NCBI GenBank assembly: GCA_017536885.1
Contig: JAFWCM010000231.1
Coordinates: 1 to 38,694, forward strand
Source: Solobacterium sp.
GTDB lineage: Bacteria; Bacillota_I; Bacilli_A; Erysipelotrichales; Erysipelotrichaceae
Direction: 5' to 3'
DNA length: 38,694 nucleotides
Shown here: in pieces, positions 13,927 to 20,787 of the stretch
Layout: each line of letters starts with the position of its first letter
Position numbering within the stretch: position 1 is the stretch's first letter
The notes under the pieces: model-generated
The model's database searches: none
The model's input: only the letters and a program-made list of their open reading frames with translations
What the model was told of the DNA's origin: nothing
Made by a program: the position numbers and the translations under genes

Positions 13927-14510
13927 TCAGCGAAGCTCGCAGAAATTGAACTGAAAGCGGTCCTGATCCCGCAGTGTACAGGCAGTGATGGTGCACCGCA
14001 GTACTGCAGGGCAGCATCGCTTTCCATTGCCGCCGAGCGAAGATAATATCCGGGTTCTTTTCGGATCAGCTGCCATACCGACCGGTTCCCTTCGCCGATC
14101 TGGCAGGTAAGAACGGGATTGTTTTTCGGATCCAGGGTCAGATATCTTCCCCCCTCTTCCCTCAGCGTTACGGTGCCCTCTCCCGCATCCTGAACCGTGA
14201 AGATCAGCGTATTGGCGGGAAGCGGTCCGGTCAGATCATTGCCGGAGGCGGGACAGTCTTCCGGTTTCAGCGCATTGACAGTTTTGGGATCTTCGGCCAC
14301 AGCGCAGCCCTGGGCTTCGTGATAGAGAACATAGCGATGTCCATCCTGCGGACTGTCTGACAACACGGCGGCGGAATTTTCCGGCGGTGTCTCTGAAGCA
14401 GGGTTTCTGGAACAGACAAGAGACCAGTGAAAATTCACGACGTCCGGCGTGATCGAACCAAAGCGTTCTGAGGTATCTCTCCTGGCCATAATCCTCACTT
14501 GCTTCGTCAA
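13927..14510 (-). pseudogene. Frameshifted remnant of a secreted beta-rich (ricin/5'-nucleotidase C-terminal-like) domain
   Basis: The minus strand encodes about 150 residues resembling the C-terminal domain attached to secreted metallophosphatases and similar enzymes: HRYVLYHEAQGCAVAE, GGRYLTLDPKNNP and PGYYLRSAAMESDAALQYC. After the ALQYC segment the frame breaks. Continuing in the +2 frame gives ITACTLRDQDRFQFNFCELR and a TGA at 13927-13929, which looks like the natural C-terminal strand. No catalytic domain, signal peptide or convincing start lies upstream; the open frame simply begins after the cupin stop codon. I read this as a decayed gene fragment with one indel near 13985-14000. An alternative is a genuine short protein with an unusual C-terminus. 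Confidence 0.5.
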
Positions 14511-15173
14511 TTATTCCAGCGTCAACAACAAGGCCATCCGGAAACGCTTAATGGCCCTGACAGAATGAACTCCCGCTTTGGCAAAGCGGAAATTCTCTCC
14601 GGCTTTGATGGGATGATCCTTTCCCTCATAACCGATCACGCCTTCGCCGTCCAGCACAAAGATCAGTGCCTCGCCGGGTGCGGCATGCTCGGAAAGGCTG
14701 GTTCCTTCATCGAAGGCCATCACGACGAACTTCATTTTGTCGTTATGCACGACGTCCATATTGACAATCTTTCCCTCCACATAGGGGACGAGCTCCGCCA
14801 GTTTGAAAACTTCACCTGTTTTGATTGAATCGTTCATTGTATCATTCCTCCTGATCGAAATTTCTGTATAGACAGCACCTTCCGCTGTCTTCATACCTAT
14901 TGGTATATCTGTCGGTGTAAGAACTGCATCCCCTTCGACAAGCCGCCTCTGATAATCATCTGTACCATACACATCCAGACTGCCGTCGGCCGCAATGATA
15001 AGTCTGTTGTACGGATAGATTTCCGCGCTGATGTCCGTGTCTTTTGCCAGAGAGAAATATACGATGTGATTCCCACCGCTATGGACTTCCCTGGAAATCG
15101 TGCACCCGGTAATAGGCTGATTATCCTTAGCTATGGTAAAAACCTCTCCGGCCTTTTCTTTCATGGCAGTCAC
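14511..15173 (-). CDS. Double cupin domain protein
   Basis: 220 residues with two cupin beta-barrels. The first spans about 20-110 (NHIVYFSLAKDTDIS, NRLIIAADGSLDVYG, GDAVLTPTDIPIG). The second spans about 118-218 (MKFVVMAFDEGTSLSEHAAPGEAL, VLDGEGVIGYEGKDHPIKAG, RFAKAGVHSVRA). The second barrel keeps a His-x10-Glu-type metal-ligand pattern; the first appears to lack the metal histidines. The substrate is unknown. The start is either GTG at 15173, overlapping the upstream stop as GTGA, or ATG at 15164. It is the third gene of an operon with a ferredoxin and a DUF2249 protein, facing a Crp/Fnr regulator, which suggests a role in redox or nitrosative stress (inference). Confidence 0.8.
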   Translation of the reverse strand: MTAMKEKAGEVFTIAKDNQPITGCTISREVHSGGNHIVYFSLAKDTDISAEIYPYNRLIIAADGSLDVYGTDDYQRRLVEGDAVLTPTDIPIGMKTAEGAVYTEISIRRNDTMNDSIKTGEVFKLAELVPYVEGKIVNMDVVHNDKMKFVVMAFDEGTSLSEHAAPGEALIFVLDGEGVIGYEGKDHPIKAGENFRFAKAGVHSVRAIKRFRMALLLTLE

Positions 15174-15853
15174 ACTTTCACGTCCGGATTTTTTTCGCCG
15201 TATTTCTCCTTGAGCATCTCGCAGATCTCATCGCGCTTCCTGCCCTGCTTTTCCATATTCTTGATGGTCTTGTAGGCCGCAAAGAGCGCGGATGGGCCGA
15301 TCTCGGAGCTGAAGCAGCCGATGCCCTGATTCCATGCCAGCAGCTCGAACACATCGTCCAGTGCTGCGCTGTCCAGACCGTAAATATAGGCTTTTACCAG
15401 CTCCCTCGTTGCCTGACGCATACGACCCGCACCAACGGCATTGGCAAGCGAGAGCAGAAGGCGCATCTCATACGGGAGATACCGGTTTTCATCGTTCCAT
15501 GTCAGATCCCAGAAGTTCACGGCGATGTTTCCGAGTTTTTCATCAATCAGCGGCATGTTGGTCAGCGCCGCCGGACGCATCGGTATGTCCTTTTCTTCCC
15601 GTTTTTCTTCTGCGCGGTAGAAATATGCATGGAATTCCGCCTCACCCTTCTGCTCGGTGTAGTGCTCGAAGCCGAGGCCTTCCATCACCTCATAGAGGGG
15701 GATGGGATCGAAGGACTGGACAATCTCCAGTCCGTTTCCAGCAGGAAGCTGCAGCGCCTGACGCCTGATCCCCTGAAAGAAGTTCCCCTGAATTCCTCTG
15801 ACATCAATCTGCTTGAAAGCAGCCGTTTTATCTTTCCATTCCTTCCAGTTCAT
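15170..15853 (-). CDS. DUF2249 protein with a C-terminal carboxymuconolactone decarboxylase-like region
   Basis: 227 residues. The N-terminal part (about 8-75; FKQIDVRGIQGNFFQGI, LEIVQSFDPIPLYEVMEGLGF) fits DUF2249, a TusA-like fold often found with iron-sulfur and nitric-oxide response proteins. The C-terminal part (about 115-210; RYLPYEMRLLLSLANAVG, LVKAYIYGLDSAALDDVFELLAW) resembles the AhpD/CMD fold, but the CxxC redox pair is absent (GRMRQAT at that place). The start at 15853 has GGAG 8 nt upstream and lies 13 nt after the ferredoxin stop; longer open reading upstream overlaps the ferredoxin gene. Function is not assigned. Confidence 0.75.
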   Translation of the reverse strand: MNWKEWKDKTAAFKQIDVRGIQGNFFQGIRRQALQLPAGNGLEIVQSFDPIPLYEVMEGLGFEHYTEQKGEAEFHAYFYRAEEKREEKDIPMRPAALTNMPLIDEKLGNIAVNFWDLTWNDENRYLPYEMRLLLSLANAVGAGRMRQATRELVKAYIYGLDSAALDDVFELLAWNQGIGCFSSEIGPSALFAAYKTIKNMEKQGRKRDEICEMLKEKYGEKNPDVKV

Positions 15854-15866
15854 TGTGATATCTCCA

Positions 15867-16580
15867 TTATTCCAGAATCCTGCCATCCCTTGAGATCGTA
15901 ACGACCTGCCACGGGATGAACCTGCCGCTCGCCTGAAGTGCCGTCTCTGCCGCTCTCTGCAGTCCTCCGCAGCAAGGCACCTCCATCCGCACGATGGCCA
16001 CGCTTTTGATATCGTTGTCACGGATGATCGCCGTCAGCTTCTCGGTGTAATCCACCGCATCCAGCTTAGGACAGCCGATGATCGTGATCCTGCCTTTCAT
16101 GAAATCCTCATGCATGTTGGCATATGCATAGGCGGTGCAGTCTGCCGCGATCAGCAGTTTTGCTCCGTCGAAGAAAGGAGCCTGCGTCGGAACCAATTTG
16201 ATCTGACATGGCCACTGGCCGAGTCGGGAAACCGGCTTGCTCGTCTGTGCAGGAGCACCATCTGTATTCTGCTCAAACTGCATCATTCGGGAACCGGGAC
16301 AACCGCCCTCATTGTGTGCATGCTTCATCTCATCCATCTTCTTTTTCTCCTTTGCTTCCTGTACCGCTTTCTCATCATATTCGGGAGCCTCGCGCTCCTC
16401 AAAGGTAATAGCTCCCATCGGGCAGCCCGGCAGGCAGTCGCCAAATCCATCACAGAAGTTCTCGCGTACCAGCCTGGCCTTACCGTCTATGATATCGATT
16501 GCCCCTTCATGGCATGCGCTGGCACAGAGTCCGCAGCCGCTGCACTTTTCTTCATCGATGTGAATAATCTTTCTGATCAT
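15867..16580 (-). CDS. 4Fe-4S ferredoxin-type protein (Crp/Fnr- and Hcp-associated family)
   Basis: 237 residues with two iron-sulfur motifs at the N-terminus: CSGCGLCASACHEGAI (about 13-28) and the atypical CDGFGDCLPGCPMGAI (about 43-58). Further conserved Cys segments follow: GGCPGSRMM, WPCQIKLVP, AADCTAYAY, IIGCPKLDA and VPCCGGL. This layout is known from ferredoxin-like proteins encoded beside hybrid cluster protein (Hcp) genes in anaerobes. It likely handles electrons or binds a ligand in the cytoplasm; the reaction is unknown. It has a strong GGAGGG ribosome site and a Fnr-like operator upstream. It is the first gene of the ferredoxin-DUF2249-cupin operon. Confidence 0.88.
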   Translation of the reverse strand: MIRKIIHIDEEKCSGCGLCASACHEGAIDIIDGKARLVRENFCDGFGDCLPGCPMGAITFEEREAPEYDEKAVQEAKEKKKMDEMKHAHNEGGCPGSRMMQFEQNTDGAPAQTSKPVSRLGQWPCQIKLVPTQAPFFDGAKLLIAADCTAYAYANMHEDFMKGRITIIGCPKLDAVDYTEKLTAIIRDNDIKSVAIVRMEVPCCGGLQRAAETALQASGRFIPWQVVTISRDGRILE

Positions 16581-16610
16581 TGCGTTTCCCTCCTCACTTG
16601 TTCTGGTGTC

Positions 16611-16674
16611 ATTTTAAACTGGCCTTTTCAAAAATTCTGTATCTCTGGATACACATATGAAATGTTTTTATAAT
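16611..16674. promoter_or_regulatory. Divergent promoter with Fnr/Crp-type operator
   Basis: A perfect palindrome TGTATC-TCTG-GATACA lies at 16638-16653, with the same 4-nt spacing as FNR sites. Plus strand: -10 TATAAT at 16669-16674 for the regulator gene, and its -35 position (TGGATA, 16646-16651, 17-nt spacer) lies inside the palindrome. Minus strand: -10 TAAAAT at 16611-16616. Its start point would be near 16604, putting the palindrome centre about 41.5 bp upstream, the classic class II activation position. Confidence 0.65.
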
Positions 16675-16706
16675 AGAGGCATCAGCAGATCGAAAGGAGA
16701 ATTGCT

Positions 16707-17381
16707 ATGGACTATTCCGTGCTTGAGAAAAGCATTCTGTTTTCCGGAGTGCCTGCTGCGGAGCTGAGAGCCGCATTGGAAGAGACGCCTCACCACATAC
16801 AGTGCTGCGATAAGGGAGAGGTCCTGTTTCATCTGATGGAGCCTGCCACCCGGATTGGTATCCTGCTGGAGGGACGTGTCGAAGTACAGAAGTCCTTCCC
16901 GAACGGAAGTCAGGTCAATGTATCCATCCGTGTGCCGGGTGAAATGATCGGGCCTGCCGCAGTGTTTTCAAAGAGTCAGAGGTATCCCTGCGACATTGTT
17001 TCACTGGAACCGGTCACTGTGATGATGCTCCGCAAAGATGACCTTCTGAGGCTCATGCAGAAAAACGTGCGGATACTGGAAAATTTCACCACAGAGATAG
17101 CTTCTGCGGCCTATATGCTGCAGCAGCGTCTGGAGCTCTATTCATATAGCGGAATCGCACAAAAGGCCGCATTCTGGCTGCTGATGCAGTCAAGGCAGAC
17201 AGGTAAAAGCAAAATACACATTCCCGGATCTGTTTCCAGATGGGCAATGCTGCTGAATGTCTCCCGCCCCTCGCTTCACAGGGAATTAAAGCGGTTGGAT
17301 GATCAGTCAATTATTTCCTATAAGCCGCCGATCATTGACATTCTGAACCAGGATGAATTGCAGGATGTACTCAGCCGTTAG
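16707..17381 (+). CDS. Crp/Fnr family transcriptional regulator
   Basis: 224 residues. An N-terminal cyclic-nucleotide-binding-type barrel (about 20-115; GEVLFHLMEPATRIGILLEG, VSIRVPGEMIGPAAVF) is followed by a long dimer helix and a C-terminal winged helix (about 150-215). The latter's recognition region reads WAMLLNVSRPSLHRELKRL. Two adjacent Cys (HHIQCC, residues 33-34) and one near 93 are present, but no FNR-type four-Cys cluster. It could therefore sense through heme or another ligand, as HcpR-type regulators do (inference). It has an AAAGGAG ribosome site. It is divergent from the ferredoxin operon, with a matching palindrome in the shared promoter, so that operon and its own gene are the probable targets. 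Confidence 0.9.
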   Translation: MDYSVLEKSILFSGVPAAELRAALEETPHHIQCCDKGEVLFHLMEPATRIGILLEGRVEVQKSFPNGSQVNVSIRVPGEMIGPAAVFSKSQRYPCDIVSLEPVTVMMLRKDDLLRLMQKNVRILENFTTEIASAAYMLQQRLELYSYSGIAQKAAFWLLMQSRQTGKSKIHIPGSVSRWAMLLNVSRPSLHRELKRLDDQSIISYKPPIIDILNQDELQDVLSR

Positions 17382-17691
17382 AAAAAAGCGCCTCTGAACG
17401 ATTTGCCCGGAAGTACTTTCTGCAGAAGACATATAAAAAACAGCTGAGAATCATCCCGGCCGGCAAAAGCATTTGAATCAGTCAAAGGATCCGGCATTTC
17501 AGCAGTCCTGTTTTCATCAGATGGCTGTCTCCCTGATTTCAGTGTATGACAGAACGGGGATTTCTGCATGCAGGTATTCAGGGCTCTTTGAAAAGGAAAA
17601 TCCTGACCGCACATGATGCGTCATGCATTCATGTCCTGCCAGGATTTCTTCACCTCATTGATGTCTGTAAAACGCGGGTTGTCTGCCCCGG
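17382..17691. other. Intergenic region, no convincing gene
   Basis: About 310 nt without a supported gene. A short minus-strand open frame has no ribosome site or recognisable product. The only structure seen is an 8-bp inverted repeat (AAATCCTG/CAGGATTT, 17598-17605 and 17640-17647). On the minus strand it is followed by TTTTCCTTTTC and may terminate the lipoprotein operon, although its loop is long. Confidence 0.5.
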
Positions 17692-18270
17692 TTAATCGGC
17701 GCCGTATCCCCAGAAGGTTCCGTCATTGCGGAGGATGACTTCGCAGGCATCTTCCCCTTCCAGTTCGATGCAGAGGTCTTTCCCCTCTTCGCCTTCATAG
17801 ACCCGTTTGTACTGTTCGAGCACAGAGCCGATCACGACGGTGCACGGCTGGCTTCTGTCCATCGCATCCGGAGAATCGCAGAAGGACGGGGTCGGTTCCG
17901 GGGTCGGCTGATCGGGCGGCGGGGTTTCGAGGGTGCCGCTTTCCAGCACGTGAATCGTGATGATGACCTCCGATTCGTTGTTGGAGAGATCCGTGCAGAT
18001 GATGCTCGGATAATAGTCGCCGGGGGTGCTGTAGTCCACATATCCCCGAAGCCTTGTCGGAAGCAGGCCGTCCACATCGTCATAGCCGCCGATGTTGGAG
18101 AAGTCGATCGGCTTGTTTACCTCCGTGTAAAACTCATACTGACGCATGTTGATATACGGTGCCATCGTATCCGGCGTTCCCTGCGGAAGCAGCGACGGCC
18201 CGTTCCCCTCCCCGCAGGCACCGAAAACCAGGAAGAGCACACAGGAGAAGATCATGAGAAGTTTACGCAT
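17692..18270 (-). CDS. Ig-fold (DUF5011-like) lipoprotein
   Basis: 192 residues with a lipoprotein signal (MRKLLMIFSCVLFLVFGAC, lipobox FGAC at about residue 19). The mature part has one bacterial Ig-like domain (about 35-115; TMAPYINM, IGGYDDVDGLLPTRL, STPGDYYPSIICTDLSNNES), which matches the DUF5011/HYR-like pattern of a beta-sandwich with an Asp-rich turn. A Pro-Thr linker follows, then a Cys-containing C-terminal segment (CDSPDAMDRSQPC) unlike anything I recognise. The start at 18270 is set by GGAGG 7 nt upstream and overlaps the flippase gene by 8 nt. It is the last gene of the YfhO operon, perhaps a surface adhesin-like or wall-binding component. Confidence 0.78.
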   Translation of the reverse strand: MRKLLMIFSCVLFLVFGACGEGNGPSLLPQGTPDTMAPYINMRQYEFYTEVNKPIDFSNIGGYDDVDGLLPTRLRGYVDYSTPGDYYPSIICTDLSNNESEVIITIHVLESGTLETPPPDQPTPEPTPSFCDSPDAMDRSQPCTVVIGSVLEQYKRVYEGEEGKDLCIELEGEDACEVILRNDGTFWGYGAD

Positions 18271-19798
18271 TCCTGTTCCTCCTTCGCCGGATGATTTCTG
18301 CCAGCCGGACATAGAGATGGCGGAAGCTGCGGTAAGCGGCCCAGTAGATCGCTGTGGTCACCACCGTGATGATGGCCGCAAGAATCAGAATCGAGAGAAT
18401 CAGCGCAAAGCGTCCGCTCATCGCATAGGATGCCAGAAACTGATTCCAGAAGAGATATCCGGCGGTGCCGATGCCAAGCGCCAGCAGCAGACGGCTGGCG
18501 ACCATGATGTAGTAGTCTCTTGCCGGAAGATGGAAGACATTGCGGTAGACCAGCACCGGGTTATAGGAGAAATCCACCGCCCAGTAGGCGATCGTCGTCG
18601 CCAGCACCACGCCAAGCAGTCCGAGCTTCTGAACCAGGATCACGGAGAGAACGATTTTGACGACGGCCAGAAGCCAGGCATTGTTTTTCGCGTTGACATA
18701 GAGGCCGTTGGCATCTCTTGCGATGATCACCGGCTGGCGCATCGTCATGTAGAAGATGTTGAGGCCGAAGAAGAAGCACACCGACATGCTTGCAGTGTAG
18801 AGCGGATCGTTCATCCAGACCGGCACAAACTGCGGCATGACCACGACAATCGTACAGGCGACGATCGTCGAGACGTAGGTTGCGAAGTTGAAGAACTCCG
18901 TGAACACCGGATAGCTGTCGGCCGTGCGGTCATTGAAGAGATTGCCGAAGGAGTTCATCGGCGACTGCACCATGGTCTGGGTGATCTTGCCGATATTGTC
19001 GGTCAGGTAGCTGTAGGTTCCGTAGACGGATGACATGACATAGCCCATGAAGCCGCTGATCACGATGTTGTCGGTCTGGGTTGTCGCAAGCTCCGACAGG
19101 CGCTGAATCATCGCATAGCCGGCCTTCTTCTGAAAGGAGTGATCCTCTTTGTTCTGCGGTTCCTCCTTGAGCCAGGGATATTCCCTTAAGGCGATGAACC
19201 GTGAGAGCGTATTGGCGCAGAGGATATTGAGCGCTTCGATCACAAGGATCACGACAAACGGCATCTTCAGAAGAATCGCGATGACCATAAACACCATGCG
19301 CATAATCGAGATCAGCTGAATCCAGAAGTTGATCCGGTATTCCTTCTGATCCGCCATGATCACAAAATTGGGACCGAACAGGAAGTAGGAAATGCCGTAG
19401 GGCATCGCCAGAAGAAGGAACGTTCCCACCGTTTCCCAATAGGAGAAAGGACTGACGGCAAGGCTCGGAAAGATCAGCGCCGTAATCAGCGAAAGGATCA
19501 GGCACACCGTCCCGGTCAGGCGGAAGATCTTCACCGCCCCGTGATAGATGTTTTTGACCTCTTCCCTGTCGTTTTCGGCCAGGGGCTTGTAGAGAAGCTG
19601 GCGGAATGCCAGGGAATAGGCAAGTTCGCAGATATTCAGGAAGGTGATCACCTGGGCGATCGTCAGCTGCAGACCATTGACCGCGCTTCCGTACAGCGAC
19701 ACGAAAAGACGGACTTTGACAAACCCGATTAAGGGCAGAACCAGAGCCGCGATCGTGCTAACCAGAAAGTTGTAAAAACTGTGTTTCGTACGTGACAT
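18263..19798 (-). CDS. Polysaccharide flippase (Wzx/MATE-like membrane protein)
   Basis: 511 residues with about 12-14 hydrophobic segments spread over the whole length and no large soluble domain. The N-terminal SFYNFLVSTIAALVLPLIGF, then LYGSAVNGLQLTIAQV and the central pairs of helices match the polysaccharide biosynthesis (Wzx, PST) branch of the MOP exporter superfamily. Such proteins move lipid-linked glycans across the membrane. It lies between a GT2 gene (7-nt gap) and an Ig-fold lipoprotein (8-nt overlap), and downstream of YfhO, so it probably flips the glycan intermediate used by that operon. The start has AGG close upstream, suggesting reliance on coupling. Confidence 0.88.
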   Translation of the reverse strand: MSRTKHSFYNFLVSTIAALVLPLIGFVKVRLFVSLYGSAVNGLQLTIAQVITFLNICELAYSLAFRQLLYKPLAENDREEVKNIYHGAVKIFRLTGTVCLILSLITALIFPSLAVSPFSYWETVGTFLLLAMPYGISYFLFGPNFVIMADQKEYRINFWIQLISIMRMVFMVIAILLKMPFVVILVIEALNILCANTLSRFIALREYPWLKEEPQNKEDHSFQKKAGYAMIQRLSELATTQTDNIVISGFMGYVMSSVYGTYSYLTDNIGKITQTMVQSPMNSFGNLFNDRTADSYPVFTEFFNFATYVSTIVACTIVVVMPQFVPVWMNDPLYTASMSVCFFFGLNIFYMTMRQPVIIARDANGLYVNAKNNAWLLAVVKIVLSVILVQKLGLLGVVLATTIAYWAVDFSYNPVLVYRNVFHLPARDYYIMVASRLLLALGIGTAGYLFWNQFLASYAMSGRFALILSILILAAIITVVTTAIYWAAYRSFRHLYVRLAEIIRRRRNRNA

Positions 19799-19805
19799 AA
19801 CCTGT

Positions 19806-20756
19806 TTACTTTCGAATCAGAGGATGGAAGAGCCATGCGGTCTTCGGGCTGTAGTACTGCAGAAACAGCCGGTTCTTGAGATTGAGATTCGCAATGTACC
19901 GGTTGTTCTTCCAGCCGGGAAAATTCCGTTTCATGACTTCCTCGCTTTTTGCATAGTATTCTTCCGTCCGGTCGGAGCGGATGAAGCGGAACATCCCGTA
20001 GAGGCGAAGATGCTCGATATGCAGGTATTCCAGTTCCTCATGGTATTGGGTGCTCAGCCCGTTTTCTTTGAACCGGCGGCGGACAAGATCGAGGATCTCA
20101 AAGATATTCCCGAGCCGCTCGTCGTTTTTCGAAGCCATGATCGAGCCTTCCCTCTGCCGGTAGTGAATCGGGCAGCCTGTAAGATAAGCGATGTCATTGG
20201 CTCTTGCAAAAACGAGGGTCGTCACCGGCAGATCTTCATACCATAGGCCTTCGGGATACCGCAGCCCGAGGCTCATGAACCAGTCCCGTTTATATAATTT
20301 GTTCCAGGCGAATAACGGCGAAAGCAATGCCTTTTTCTGAATGCTCGAAGCATCCCAGTCGGACAATCCCTTCATCAGGAAGTTCTTCGACTCCTCCGCA
20401 AACCGGTATTCGATGTCGGTGACCAGTACGTCCGCCGTTCCGATCGCTTCGCTCATGCGGGCATAGAGATCGGGTTCCACCCAGTCATCGCTGTCGAGAA
20501 AGGCGATGTATTCACCCCGGGCAAGCGGAATGCCGTAGTTTCTCGCATCGGAAAGGCCGCCGTTTGGCTTGCGGTAATAGCGGAACCTTGTATCCTGCTG
20601 GGCATAACGCCGGGCAATCCCGGAAGTGTGATCGGTCGAGCCGTCATCAATCAAAAGAATCTCCATGTCGGAAAGCGTCTGTGCTTTCAGGGAATCAAGA
20701 CACGCTTCAAGATACTGTTCCACATTGTACATGGGGACAATCAGGCTGATCCGCAT
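19806..20756 (-). CDS. Family 2 glycosyltransferase (soluble)
   Basis: 316 residues. The N-terminal GT-A domain has MRISLIVPMYNVEQYLEAC, ILLIDDGSTDHTSG, NGGLSDARNYGI and YIAFLDSDDWVEP (DxD-type motif). There are no membrane helices, unlike the GtrB-like protein at 9220. The C-terminal part (LGLRYPEGLWYEDLPVTTLVF, YRQREGSIM) is typical of capsule and teichoic glycan transferases. The start at 20756 is fixed by AAGGAG about 11 nt upstream; an upstream extension in the same frame has low coding character and lacks such a site. It lies 31 nt after yfhO and 7 nt before the flippase gene. Sugar donor and acceptor are unknown. Confidence 0.88.
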   Translation of the reverse strand: MRISLIVPMYNVEQYLEACLDSLKAQTLSDMEILLIDDGSTDHTSGIARRYAQQDTRFRYYRKPNGGLSDARNYGIPLARGEYIAFLDSDDWVEPDLYARMSEAIGTADVLVTDIEYRFAEESKNFLMKGLSDWDASSIQKKALLSPLFAWNKLYKRDWFMSLGLRYPEGLWYEDLPVTTLVFARANDIAYLTGCPIHYRQREGSIMASKNDERLGNIFEILDLVRRRFKENGLSTQYHEELEYLHIEHLRLYGMFRFIRSDRTEEYYAKSEEVMKRNFPGWKNNRYIANLNLKNRLFLQYYSPKTAWLFHPLIRK

Positions 20757-20787
20757 AACAAAAATACTCCTTCCGGGACGAACATCA

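Noticed and set aside
17378-17614. A 78-codon minus-strand frame in the gap after the Crp/Fnr gene
   Set aside because: No ribosome site, no recognisable product, atypical composition; treated as intergenic.
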